The notes beneath the pieces were generated by a model. That model was given only the letters and a program-made list of their open reading frames with translations. It made no database searches and was not told where the DNA came from. Made by a program: the position numbers and the translations under genes. Source: CAYFZO01 sp965223735 (GTDB taxonomy: Bacteria; Pseudomonadota; Gammaproteobacteria; Poriferisulfidales; Oxydemutatoraceae). From it: a DNA stretch of 64,000 nt. Of this stretch, positions 1 to 6,957 are shown one piece after another. The DNA lies in NCBI GenBank assembly GCA_965223735.1, contig OZ245010.1:496001-560000 (forward strand), in the 5' to 3' direction. Within the stretch, counting starts at the first letter, position 1, and each line of letters opens with the position of its first letter.

Positions 1-64
1 CGATCGCGCGCAGGCGCTGCTCGAGCTGCTCGCGGCCCATCGGCTTGTCGAGTTTGACCTTCAC
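1..64 (-). CDS. pqqC: PqqC (pyrroloquinoline-quinone synthase), N-terminal fragment cut by window edge
   Basis: Only the first 21 codons are visible. They begin at a GTG that overlaps the pqqB stop codon (GTGA, four-base overlap), and the text MKVKLDKPMGREQLEQRLRA resembles the start of PqqC proteins. PqqC is the oxidase that performs the last ring closure and eight-electron oxidation of PQQ synthesis. The translational coupling to pqqB and the order pqqA-pqqB-pqqC support the call; the sequence itself is too short to prove it. Confidence 0.7.
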   Translation of the reverse strand, partial: MKVKLDKPMGREQLEQRLRAI

Positions 65-990
65 AAGTCAATGACCTGCCCGTCGTACGACACCTGCCAC
101 CCCGCGTCTTCGACAATCCTGCGTTCGGGCGAATCTTCAATCAGCACCGGGTTGGTGTTGTTGATATGGATATAGACCTTGCGCTCGGCCGCAACGTCGC
201 GAAAGGCCGCGAGCGAACCGTCTTCGCCGTCCATGCTTATATGCCCCATCCTTGCGCCGGTCTTGTGGCCGACACCGGCGGTGATCATCTCGTCGTCGCG
301 GAACAACGTACCGTCAAAGAGCACCAAGTCGGCGCCGTCGAGACGCCGCTTGAGGTCGTCGGGCAGACCGGCGCAACCGGGTATGTAATGGAACGCGGCG
401 TTTCCGTGCAAACTGCGGACATGCAGGCCGATCGTATCGCCTTCGCGGGTGCCGAAATTCACTCCCCGGCTTTGGTCCTCCATGAACAACGCGACCTTGC
501 CGGGCACCGCAAAAGGCTCGATCTCAAGGCCAAGCGGTACGCCTGCGGCGTCGGTGACCTTAAAAGGCGACGACAATTCAAAAGTGTCGCGCTTGACGTA
601 GTCGGGATTGAGTACATTGAAAATCGGGTTGTCCGCGAGAATCGCCTGCACCCTGTCCGAAGCATAGAGCCGGAAGGGCTCACTCTCGCGCATTGTTAAA
701 AGCCCGGCGATATGATCCACGTCGCCGTTGGTCAGCACCACGGCCTTGATCGGGCTGCTTCTGAGCCCTTCGCGGGGATGCAACGGCTCGGTCTGATTAA
801 TCTGCTGGCGCAGGTCGGGCGAGCAGTTTAAGAGAGCAAAGTTTTTGCCGTCTGCGGTGACGGCAACGGAAGACTGGGTTCTTGAAAAAGCCCGAGCACT
901 GTCGCCTCTGGTGAGGCGGCAGTGCTCAGTATTGCAATTCCACTGGGGAAATCCCCCTCCGGCTGCCGCGCCCAGAACGATGATGCGCAT
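61..990 (-). CDS. pqqB: PqqB, PQQ biosynthesis protein of the metallo-beta-lactamase fold
   Basis: The 309-residue protein starts MRIIVLGAAAGGGFPQWNCN, the hallmark PqqB N-terminus, and has the family's usual length. A modified metallo-hydrolase motif is seen in TNGDVDHIAGLL (about residues 87-98). PqqB is required for PQQ formation and is reported to act on the tyrosine-derived part of the PqqA precursor before PqqC. The gene lies 57 bases downstream of pqqA and overlaps pqqC by four bases, so the three form one minus-strand operon. It serves the PQQ enzymes of this window: XoxF and the two sugar-dehydrogenase-like fusions. Confidence 0.95.
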   Translation of the reverse strand: MRIIVLGAAAGGGFPQWNCNTEHCRLTRGDSARAFSRTQSSVAVTADGKNFALLNCSPDLRQQINQTEPLHPREGLRSSPIKAVVLTNGDVDHIAGLLTMRESEPFRLYASDRVQAILADNPIFNVLNPDYVKRDTFELSSPFKVTDAAGVPLGLEIEPFAVPGKVALFMEDQSRGVNFGTREGDTIGLHVRSLHGNAAFHYIPGCAGLPDDLKRRLDGADLVLFDGTLFRDDEMITAGVGHKTGARMGHISMDGEDGSLAAFRDVAAERKVYIHINNTNPVLIEDSPERRIVEDAGWQVSYDGQVIDL

Positions 991-1047
991 GAAATGTATG
1001 CCTCACCGTCCGGCCGCTCGCTTTGGAAACGAACCCCCCTATGGTGA

Positions 1048-1131
1048 TCAGGAAATTTCCGCGCAAGCGTAGCAGTTGATTTCCATACCAACTGCGGTTT
1101 CCTTGATCGAAGGTGTTTTCCACAACTTCAT
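1048..1131 (-). CDS. pqqA: PqqA, precursor peptide of PQQ
   Basis: A 27-codon gene encodes MKLWKTPSIKETAVGMEINC followed by YACAEIS. It contains the conserved glutamate and tyrosine spaced E-x3-Y (Glu17 and Tyr21) that are cross-linked and excised to become PQQ. The start is fixed by a strong ribosome-binding site, AGGAGG, eight bases before the ATG. The peptide ends with two cysteines near the C-terminus, as in some methylotroph PqqA peptides. It is the first gene of the pqqABC operon and reads towards pqqB. The segment upstream (1132-1584) must hold its promoter. Confidence 0.93.
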   Translation of the reverse strand: MKLWKTPSIKETAVGMEINCYACAEIS

Positions 1132-1584
1132 GATGAATCCTCCTTCTGTTAGCTAACATTCCTCGGAGATTGCAACCAACTTAACGGCGGCTCCCTGCCA
1201 AGGTGGCAACATTATACCTTTTAGGGTAGAAAAGGCCAATGAATATTGATGACAATTTTGAATGATCGGCATAGTGAAATCCGATGAAAGCCGCGCCGGA
1301 ACGCCAAAAATCACCCCCCGACCGAAGTCCCGGTACGACTGAGGGAAGCAGGGGTCCTTGGTGGTCAACCGCTGCGCGCCGGCCGCTTTCCGCATCACAC
1401 GCCGCCACGGATACGCGAGGCTTACAAGTCAACCCCCACCCACGAGCTACCTTCCTCCTTTATCGGCCCAGGCCCGAAGCGACAAAACGTTCGGCGATAC
1501 GTAGCCGGCGCGTCGCCTTCCCTCTTCACCGCCCGCACCCGAAGTGCAACAGAACACTTCGGGCATTGCAAAACAGAGATGAAA
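1132..1584. promoter_or_regulatory. Intergenic region upstream of pqqA and downstream of the xox genes
   Basis: About 450 bases without a convincing gene. It must contain the pqqA promoter, read leftwards, and the end of the xox transcript. Short open frames here have no recognisable similarity and atypical composition. The only clear structure is the hairpin at 1538-1563. I do not see a reliable -35/-10 pair. Confidence 0.4.
1538..1563 (-). terminator. Perfect 9-bp hairpin downstream of the xox operon
   Basis: CCCGAAGTG and CACTTCGGG form a perfect nine-base-pair stem around an eight-base loop, 22 bases past the stop of the last xox-linked gene (1585). It lacks a following T tract on the minus strand, so it may be an mRNA 3'-end stabiliser or a weak terminator rather than a classical intrinsic terminator. 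Confidence 0.4.
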
Positions 1585-1929
1585 TCAAAAACAGCGGATC
1601 TCGGCTTCAGCTTGCGCCTCTTTAAGTTTCTCGACCGACTTCCTGACCCACTCGACATCACGGAACATCGCGGTGCGCTCACCCGGCATCAACCGCATCC
1701 TCAGAGCGGTTTCGGCGTCAACGTACTGGTCGTAAGGCATCAATTCCGCGATTGCATCCACGGCGCAGGAACATCGGGCGAGCATGATCTCGGATTCACC
1801 GTTACTGCTCATGCAGGCGAACACGAACTCGGCGCGCGCACGGGTCGGAAAGTCATTGGCAAATACCGACGGCAGGCTGAAGGCCAGCCCGAAAACCGCC
1901 GCCGCCACGATGGCCCTGTTGATTGCCAT
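1585..1929 (-). CDS. Small exported protein of unknown function in the xox operon
   Basis: The 114-residue product starts with a signal peptide (AIVAAAVFGLAFSLPSVFA, cleavage near residue 24) and so is probably periplasmic. The mature part has paired cysteines in FACMSS and ARCSCA plus one near the C-terminus (IRCF), which suggests disulfides. It ends in a charged, probably helical segment (residues 80-110). I recognise the protein only as a type that travels with xoxF and the CXXCW protein in methylotrophs; no enzymatic motif is visible. It follows the 237-residue gene by 13 bases, so it is co-transcribed with the xox genes. Assembly, chaperone or redox-partner roles in the methanol dehydrogenase system are possible but inferred from context only. 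Confidence 0.7.
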   Translation of the reverse strand: MAINRAIVAAAVFGLAFSLPSVFANDFPTRARAEFVFACMSSNGESEIMLARCSCAVDAIAELMPYDQYVDAETALRMRLMPGERTAMFRDVEWVRKSVEKLKEAQAEAEIRCF

Positions 1930-1942
1930 AACACATTCTCCA

Positions 1943-2656
1943 CTATTCTTTTGATTTCACAGGCTCGAGACGGTCAAAGGTCATTCGCACAGATTCAAGC
2001 GGCTCGGCACCGGCATCCTCACCGACTATCAGGGTCGAGATGCTGTATATGTATCCGGGAATGGATTCGGCAAGTATAAACTCATAGAGTTTGCCCGCAT
2101 AGCCTTCATACTTTTTGTCGCCGCCCTCGCCCGCCAGCGGCCTGAGAAACACCCTGCGCCCCTTGATCCTGCGCCCTCCGTGGGTCACGGTAACCGCCTC
2201 GCTGTGCGTGTTGTTACGAAACCCCTGGCGCAGCAGATGACGAAAATGATGGTGCGTGACGCGCTGCCCGCCACTCATCTTCTCCGAATCCCACTGCAGG
2301 AAATACATGAGCACCGGGTTGGAATGAAAATTGGTAATGTCGGCGAAAGGCCTTCTGTCGGCGCCGCTCAGGAACTCGACGCTTAAATCCTTGGCGCCGT
2401 CCTCGGCGATGCGGGTGATCACAAGCGTCACCTTGTCATCAATCTCGCGGGCGTGCGAACCCGACTGACGAAAATCGTAATGCAGCACGGATTCGGAAGT
2501 GACGTTGTTGAGATGATGAGTGCCGAACAGCAGCATCTGCTCCTCGGTGTACCTGCCGTCGTCCGGATCGGCGCCGGTCTCCCGCGCCGATGCCGACGCC
2601 GCCAGCGCCAGCGCAACCGTGAAAATCAGCCCCCGCACGGCGCGTTTCCCGGTCAC
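1943..2656 (-). CDS. Exported protein of unknown function in the xox operon
   Basis: The 237-residue product has an N-terminal signal peptide (FTVALALAASASA, cleavage near residue 24). The mature part looks like a soluble beta-rich protein, with a His cluster THHHFRH near residue 135 and the pair THHLNN near residue 47, which could bind metal. Its start overlaps the stop of the CXXCW protein by four bases, so the two are translationally coupled. I recall similar proteins only as unnamed companions of PQQ alcohol dehydrogenases. Function is unknown; a periplasmic role in PQQ or methanol dehydrogenase maturation is an inference from position. Confidence 0.65.
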   Translation of the reverse strand: MTGKRAVRGLIFTVALALAASASARETGADPDDGRYTEEQMLLFGTHHLNNVTSESVLHYDFRQSGSHAREIDDKVTLVITRIAEDGAKDLSVEFLSGADRRPFADITNFHSNPVLMYFLQWDSEKMSGGQRVTHHHFRHLLRQGFRNNTHSEAVTVTHGGRRIKGRRVFLRPLAGEGGDKKYEGYAGKLYEFILAESIPGYIYSISTLIVGEDAGAEPLESVRMTFDRLEPVKSKE

Positions 2657-3270
2657 CGCCCCGCCTCCTGCGGGATCTCCCTGAATTCAGGCATCTTCAC
2701 CGGGCCGCTGACTTCGAGCGGATACCCCATCACCTCCCATTCGTCGGTGCCGCCCGGAAACCAGTAAACGTTGCGATACCCCAGCGCGAGCGCCCTCTTG
2801 GCGGTGTTCCATGACATCCAGCAGTCACGCAGGCAGTAAAAGACCAGTACACGCTGCTTATTGCGCGACGTCAACCGGGCGAGATTTTCTATCAGGTATT
2901 CCTCGAACTCCGGAGAAATATCACCGTCGCCGACGTTCGGCAACCATACACTGTCCGGAAGATTATGCCGCGTCGGCGTCCGCCACAGGCGCTCGGGCGG
3001 AAAATCCGGCGGCTTGCGCATCAACGGCAACACGTCGATCAACGCGGCGTCCGGCTCGCGTTCGAGCAAAGCGCGTAACTGGTGGGCATCGACCACGGCC
3101 GCACCGCGCAAGGTCGCGGGCGTCGGCGTTCTGTATTCGTCCATGCGGTAGCCTTCCGGCTCCTCGACGAAACCGGTTCCGTCGGAAGCGCGCGCGCAGG
3201 CCATCCACGCGAACGCACAGAACAGCGCCAGTGCACAACTGTACCCGGCTCCGGCTCTCACCGCATTCAT
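2653..3270 (-). CDS. PQQ-dependent catabolism-associated CXXCW-motif protein (rhodanese-like)
   Basis: The 205-residue exported protein (signal peptide residues 1-28, ending ACARA) has a rhodanese-like fold in its second half. Its active loop reads FYCLRDCWMSWN (residues 143-154), with two cysteines followed by Trp, matching the family named for PQQ-dependent catabolism and a CXXCW motif. In this copy the cysteines are separated by three residues (C-LRD-C). A conserved GYRNVYWFPGG follows. The family co-occurs with PQQ alcohol dehydrogenases and is thought to act in the periplasm, perhaps in thiol or sulfur handling, but its substrate is unknown. It overlaps xoxJ upstream and the 237-residue gene downstream by four bases each. 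Confidence 0.8.
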   Translation of the reverse strand: MNAVRAGAGYSCALALFCAFAWMACARASDGTGFVEEPEGYRMDEYRTPTPATLRGAAVVDAHQLRALLEREPDAALIDVLPLMRKPPDFPPERLWRTPTRHNLPDSVWLPNVGDGDISPEFEEYLIENLARLTSRNKQRVLVFYCLRDCWMSWNTAKRALALGYRNVYWFPGGTDEWEVMGYPLEVSGPVKMPEFREIPQEAGR

Positions 3271-4124
3271 TCTTCCACCAGCGGCACATCGTACTCCGTA
3301 AGGATCGCTTTTATTTTATCCCGGTTCTTTCGCAGCAACTTGTTCAGTTGACGTTTCCATTGTATTTCGCCGCGCCTGACACCCATCGTGATCTGAAACA
3401 CCATGCGGTGCTCGTCGCTGTGGTCGGCGATCATCGGCACAACTTTCAAACGCGAACCGTGCCGCCGGTTCAGCCAGCCCGCAACCGGCCCCCATAAAAT
3501 CGCGACGTCGAGCTTGTCGGCGAGAATGTCCTTGATGACCCGCTCCGAGGGCAGGTTCGCGCTGGTGGTTACCACCGGGCGGTACGGAACCATCTGCGTT
3601 ATCAGATCGTTCTCGAGCAACAACTCCGTCGGTGGCGCTCCCCCTATCAGGCCAATGCGCAATTCACGCTCCCTGAGCATTTTGTCGGACAGCGAAGTCA
3701 ACTCAAAATCGGCCGCGGCGCGATACGCCAGCACAAACGCCGAGGAGTAATAGGGATTGGTATTCAAAAGCAACTCGTGAGCCGCCGATATGCCGATGAT
3801 CAAATCGCAACGCCTGGCGTTCAGCGTCTCGCGCACGAACCGCGAACCGAGGCTTTGTGAAAACCACACGTAGGTCAGCGGAATGTCAAGTTCGGCGGCG
3901 ACTAACTCAGCGATCTTGTTTTCGAAACCTTCGCCGGCGCGATTGGAATAAGGCAGGTTGTCCGGGGCGGTACATACGAGCAACGTCGCACGCCCCCGTA
4001 TTTCGCTGCTGCTGTCGACCGCGTACGCCGGAATCGTGCTGAACAACGCCGCCACCCCGATAACGACGGCACCTGAGATCGCGCAACGACCGCTGCGGCG
4101 CTGAATAACAAAACACCACGGCAC
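3267..4124 (-). CDS. xoxJ: XoxJ, periplasmic binding-protein-like partner of XoxF
   Basis: The protein resembles family-3 extracellular solute-binding proteins: LLVCTAPDNLPYSN near the mature N-terminus, CDLIIGISA in the middle, and VAILWGPVAGWL late. In methylotrophs this type of protein follows xoxF and xoxG and is called XoxJ; it is thought to help activate or load apo-XoxF. I place the start at GTG 4124, 31 bases after the xoxG stop, because it gives a clean signal peptide (VVIGVAALFSTIPAYA). An ATG-started frame would reach back to 4283, inside xoxG, and a TTG lies at 4142. Length from the GTG is 285 residues, normal for the family. The stop overlaps the next gene by four bases. Confidence 0.85.
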   Translation of the reverse strand: MPWCFVIQRRSGRCAISGAVVIGVAALFSTIPAYAVDSSSEIRGRATLLVCTAPDNLPYSNRAGEGFENKIAELVAAELDIPLTYVWFSQSLGSRFVRETLNARRCDLIIGISAAHELLLNTNPYYSSAFVLAYRAAADFELTSLSDKMLRERELRIGLIGGAPPTELLLENDLITQMVPYRPVVTTSANLPSERVIKDILADKLDVAILWGPVAGWLNRRHGSRLKVVPMIADHSDEHRMVFQITMGVRRGEIQWKRQLNKLLRKNRDKIKAILTEYDVPLVEE

Positions 4125-4155
4125 GGGATTCAGATCCGGCAATGCCTGAAAAGTC

Positions 4156-4725
4156 TCAGCTGCCCAGGCAAGTGTTGTCGCGCTCTTTCGCCGCCTCCGG
4201 CTTGGGCTGCTTTTTCGCGGGACGGGTGCTTTTGAGCACGCCATCCGCTCTTGCAATGAGGTAGGCGTAGATGTCATCGACAAAACACATCACGTTGGGA
4301 TCCGTCGCGAAAGAAGGCATGCTGCTTTGTGTCGTCGCGCTCACGTTGGTGATCCCGTTGACCACCACTTCAAGGTATTTTTCGTAAGCCAACCCTTTTT
4401 TGTTGATCGCATCAAGCAGACTCGGGGCAAATGAACCGCCGAGACCCGCCGGACCGTGGCAGGTGTGGCAGACCGCGTGATAGCGGCGATAACCGTTGAA
4501 TGTGTACCAATCTATCCTGCCTTCGGCATCTATGTTGTACGGCTTGTCTTTAGCCGCACCGTCTTCAGTTGTGCCGCCTTCAGCCGCATTGCTTTTAGCC
4601 GTATTGTCTCCGGACGCAACGCCGGACACCGGAAAAGAAATCAAAAGCATGCATATCAGCAGCGTGGAAAATACCCCGGCCGGACAGCGACGACCCGGCT
4701 GCTTAACTTGCGTGTGTGTATTCAT
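4156..4725 (-). CDS. xoxG: XoxG, c-type cytochrome electron acceptor of XoxF
   Basis: The 189-residue protein has a signal peptide (residues 15-37), a low-complexity Ala/Gly/Thr/Asp linker (residues 40-60) and a single haem-binding motif CHTCH (about residues 86-90). A candidate distal Met lies in SSMPSF. It is the specific cytochrome cL-like acceptor of lanthanide methanol dehydrogenase and passes electrons towards the terminal oxidase. The long Lys/Pro-rich tail (KKQPKPEAAK) may guide docking. It lies 112 bases downstream of xoxF, with an intrinsic-terminator-like hairpin between them. Confidence 0.9.
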   Translation of the reverse strand: MNTHTQVKQPGRRCPAGVFSTLLICMLLISFPVSGVASGDNTAKSNAAEGGTTEDGAAKDKPYNIDAEGRIDWYTFNGYRRYHAVCHTCHGPAGLGGSFAPSLLDAINKKGLAYEKYLEVVVNGITNVSATTQSSMPSFATDPNVMCFVDDIYAYLIARADGVLKSTRPAKKQPKPEAAKERDNTCLGS

Positions 4726-4764
4726 TGTTTTTCAAAACACCTGAAAGATCAAAAATCGTCGCTT

Positions 4765-4806
4765 AAAAAAGAACCCGGGGTTAACACCAAAGTGCGCCCC
4801 CCGGGT
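4765..4806 (-). terminator. Intra-operon terminator/attenuator between xoxF and xoxG
   Basis: On the minus strand ACCCGGGG pairs with CCCCGGGT (eight base pairs, 18-base loop) and is followed by TCTTTTTT. This is the layout of an intrinsic terminator placed 31 bases after the xoxF stop. It would let xoxF be made in excess over xoxG and xoxJ by partial termination. An alternative is that the hairpin only protects the xoxF mRNA 3' end. Confidence 0.7.
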
Positions 4807-4837
4807 ATGGACAAACATTCTCTTTTAGCGGTTACGA

Positions 4838-6640
4838 TTAAAGAGAGAACACAGTTAAAGAACCTCCGAGGCGGGTGTAGTCTGCAAGACGCTTGTAGCC
4901 GCCCACGGCACCGAGACCATCGGAGTCATTGGTCAGACCCGCGGCCATGCCGATACCGGCCCAGCCGCCGACGCCCGACAGAATAGCAATGAATTGCTTG
5001 CCGTCATGCTCGTAGGTCGTGACATTGCCGATGATGCCCGACGGAGTCTTGAACTTGTACAGTTCCTTCCCGCTACTGGCATCAACCGCTTTGAGGTAAC
5101 CCTCCAGCGTGCCGTAGAAGACAATGTCGCCGGCCGTCGCAAGCGCACCGCTCCAGACCGAGAATCTCTCGGGCTTGGACCAGACGATCTTGCCTTTGCC
5201 GGCATCCCAGGCAATGAAGTTGCCCATGTGATCTCCGCCCGGGGCGGGGAACATTGCCAGCGTGGCGCCGACGTAGAGTTGACCCACTGTGTACTTTACC
5301 CGATGAGGCTCATAGTCCATGCACACGTGATTCGTGGGCACGTAGAACAAGCCGGTCTTCGGCGAGAATGAAGCAGGTTGCTGGTCTTTGGTTCCCAGAG
5401 CGGCAGGGCAGATACCCGTGGTATTCACGTCTTCACCCTGATGGTCCGTGCTGTATTTGTTCACCACCTGCGGACGACCCGTTTTCATGTCAACATGAGT
5501 AGCCCAGTTGACCGCCGGATCAAATTTTTCCGCAACCAGTAATTCGCCCGTTTCACGGTCCAGCGTGTAGCCGAAACCGTTACGGTCGAAATGCACCAAT
5601 GCTTTGCGCATTTTCCCCTTGACTTCAATGTCGGCCAGAATCATCTCGTTGACGCCGTCGTAGTCCCACTCGTCGTGAGGCGTCATCTGATAGACCCATT
5701 TGGCGTGACCGGTATCGGGATCGCGCGCAAAAATGGTCATCGACCACCTATTGTCGCCGGGGCGCTGAACCGGATTCCACGTGCTCGGATTACCCGAACC
5801 GTAGTAGATCAGGTTCAAGTCAGGATCGTATGAATACCAACCCCAAGTCGTGCCGCCGCCGATCTTCCATTGGTCACCTTTCCAGGTTTTGACACCGGAA
5901 TCAGTACCGACGGATTGACCAAGATGGGTGGTCTTCGCACTCATCAGGGTGTCCGAATCGGGCCCCATTGAGTAACCGCGCCACACTCTCTTGCCGGTTT
6001 TGACGTCGTACGCGGTCAGGCTGCCGTGAACACCATACTCACCGCCGCTGATGCCGACATAGATCTTGTCGTTGACAACCATCGGCGCCGAGGTTCCGGT
6101 TTCAGCCTTGCTGACGTCACCATTGGTGGCCGTCCACTCGACCTTGCCGGTCTTGGCGTTCAGTGCGACAAGCTTCGTGTTGGCCTGGTACAAAAAGACC
6201 TTGCCGTCAGCGTAAGCAAGCCCGCGGTTGACAGTGTCACAACACAGGACGCCGACACCATACTCGTGCTCAAGGACTTCGGGTTGCGACGGCACATGCT
6301 CCCAAACAATCTTCGCGTCGTCATCCAAGTCGAGCGCGAATACCTTGTTCGGGAAAGGCGTGTGCACGTACATCATGCTGCCAATGATCAACGGACCGCC
6401 TTCGTGACCACGAAGAACCCCCGTCGAAAACTGCCAGGCAACCTTCAGATCCCTGACGTTATCTTTATTGATCTGATCAAGTTCAGAGTAACGGTGGTTG
6501 GCATAGTTGCCGGTAGGCATCACCCACTGCTTGGAATCTTTCTGTAATTTCAGCAGTTCGCTGCTTGCCTGCGCGACGGAAGCTGCACCGAAACTCAAAA
6601 CTATCGTGATCAGAGCAAACTTTGTCGATAATTTCATCAT
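4838..6640 (-). CDS. xoxF: XoxF, lanthanide-dependent PQQ methanol dehydrogenase
   Basis: The 600-residue periplasmic quinoprotein oxidises methanol to formaldehyde, and in some systems on to formate. A signal peptide (residues 1-25, ending VAQA) precedes the eight-bladed propeller. Adjacent cysteines in GVLCCDTVN (about 131-132) form the ring disulfide over PQQ. The catalytic Asp lies in HDEWDYDGVNE (about residue 325), and the second Asp two residues later (DYD) is the extra lanthanide ligand that replaces the Ala of calcium-type MxaF. No mxaF occurs in the window. The start is set by GGAGGG ten bases before the ATG. It is the first gene of the xoxFGJ set; downstream genes follow after an attenuator-like hairpin. 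Confidence 0.96.
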   Translation of the reverse strand: MMKLSTKFALITIVLSFGAASVAQASSELLKLQKDSKQWVMPTGNYANHRYSELDQINKDNVRDLKVAWQFSTGVLRGHEGGPLIIGSMMYVHTPFPNKVFALDLDDDAKIVWEHVPSQPEVLEHEYGVGVLCCDTVNRGLAYADGKVFLYQANTKLVALNAKTGKVEWTATNGDVSKAETGTSAPMVVNDKIYVGISGGEYGVHGSLTAYDVKTGKRVWRGYSMGPDSDTLMSAKTTHLGQSVGTDSGVKTWKGDQWKIGGGTTWGWYSYDPDLNLIYYGSGNPSTWNPVQRPGDNRWSMTIFARDPDTGHAKWVYQMTPHDEWDYDGVNEMILADIEVKGKMRKALVHFDRNGFGYTLDRETGELLVAEKFDPAVNWATHVDMKTGRPQVVNKYSTDHQGEDVNTTGICPAALGTKDQQPASFSPKTGLFYVPTNHVCMDYEPHRVKYTVGQLYVGATLAMFPAPGGDHMGNFIAWDAGKGKIVWSKPERFSVWSGALATAGDIVFYGTLEGYLKAVDASSGKELYKFKTPSGIIGNVTTYEHDGKQFIAILSGVGGWAGIGMAAGLTNDSDGLGAVGGYKRLADYTRLGGSLTVFSL

Positions 6641-6957
6641 CGACTGCCCTCCTTTATTTATAAATAAAAATCCCAGACCGACTCGACTTCAGGACAAGAC
6701 CCAGACTGCCTGAGATCAAATTAAAGGGTAGCACATTTTAATATCCCCTGCGGAGTATTCAGAACTAGGTATATGACCGGAACTGCCTGTGAATAAATAT
6801 CATTTTTTCAATAAGTTATAAATAATTCGGTTAATAGCCAGCGCGCCGCCGCACCGAGACGGGCCGACACCCCGAACTGCGGGCTGCTTCAATAAGCGGT
6901 TGATTTGCAAACGGGACGGGCCAGCCCGTCGGTGAACAACGCCGAAGATTTAATTGA
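6641..6957. promoter_or_regulatory. xoxF upstream region
   Basis: About 317 bases between the acsA stop and the xoxF start. It is markedly A+T rich (6720-6835), unlike its G+C-rich surroundings, as expected for a strong promoter. I see no intrinsic terminator for acsA here and cannot assign the xoxF promoter boxes with confidence. Confidence 0.45.

Noticed and set aside
166..699. Plus-strand open frame of 177 codons opposite pqqB
   Set aside because: It is antisense to a clear pqqB, has no homology, and arises from the G+C-rich codon pattern of the real gene.
1153..1432. Two overlapping minus-strand open frames of about 80 codons upstream of pqqA
   Set aside because: No ribosome-binding site, no similarity, odd composition; the region is better read as pqqA promoter and leader.
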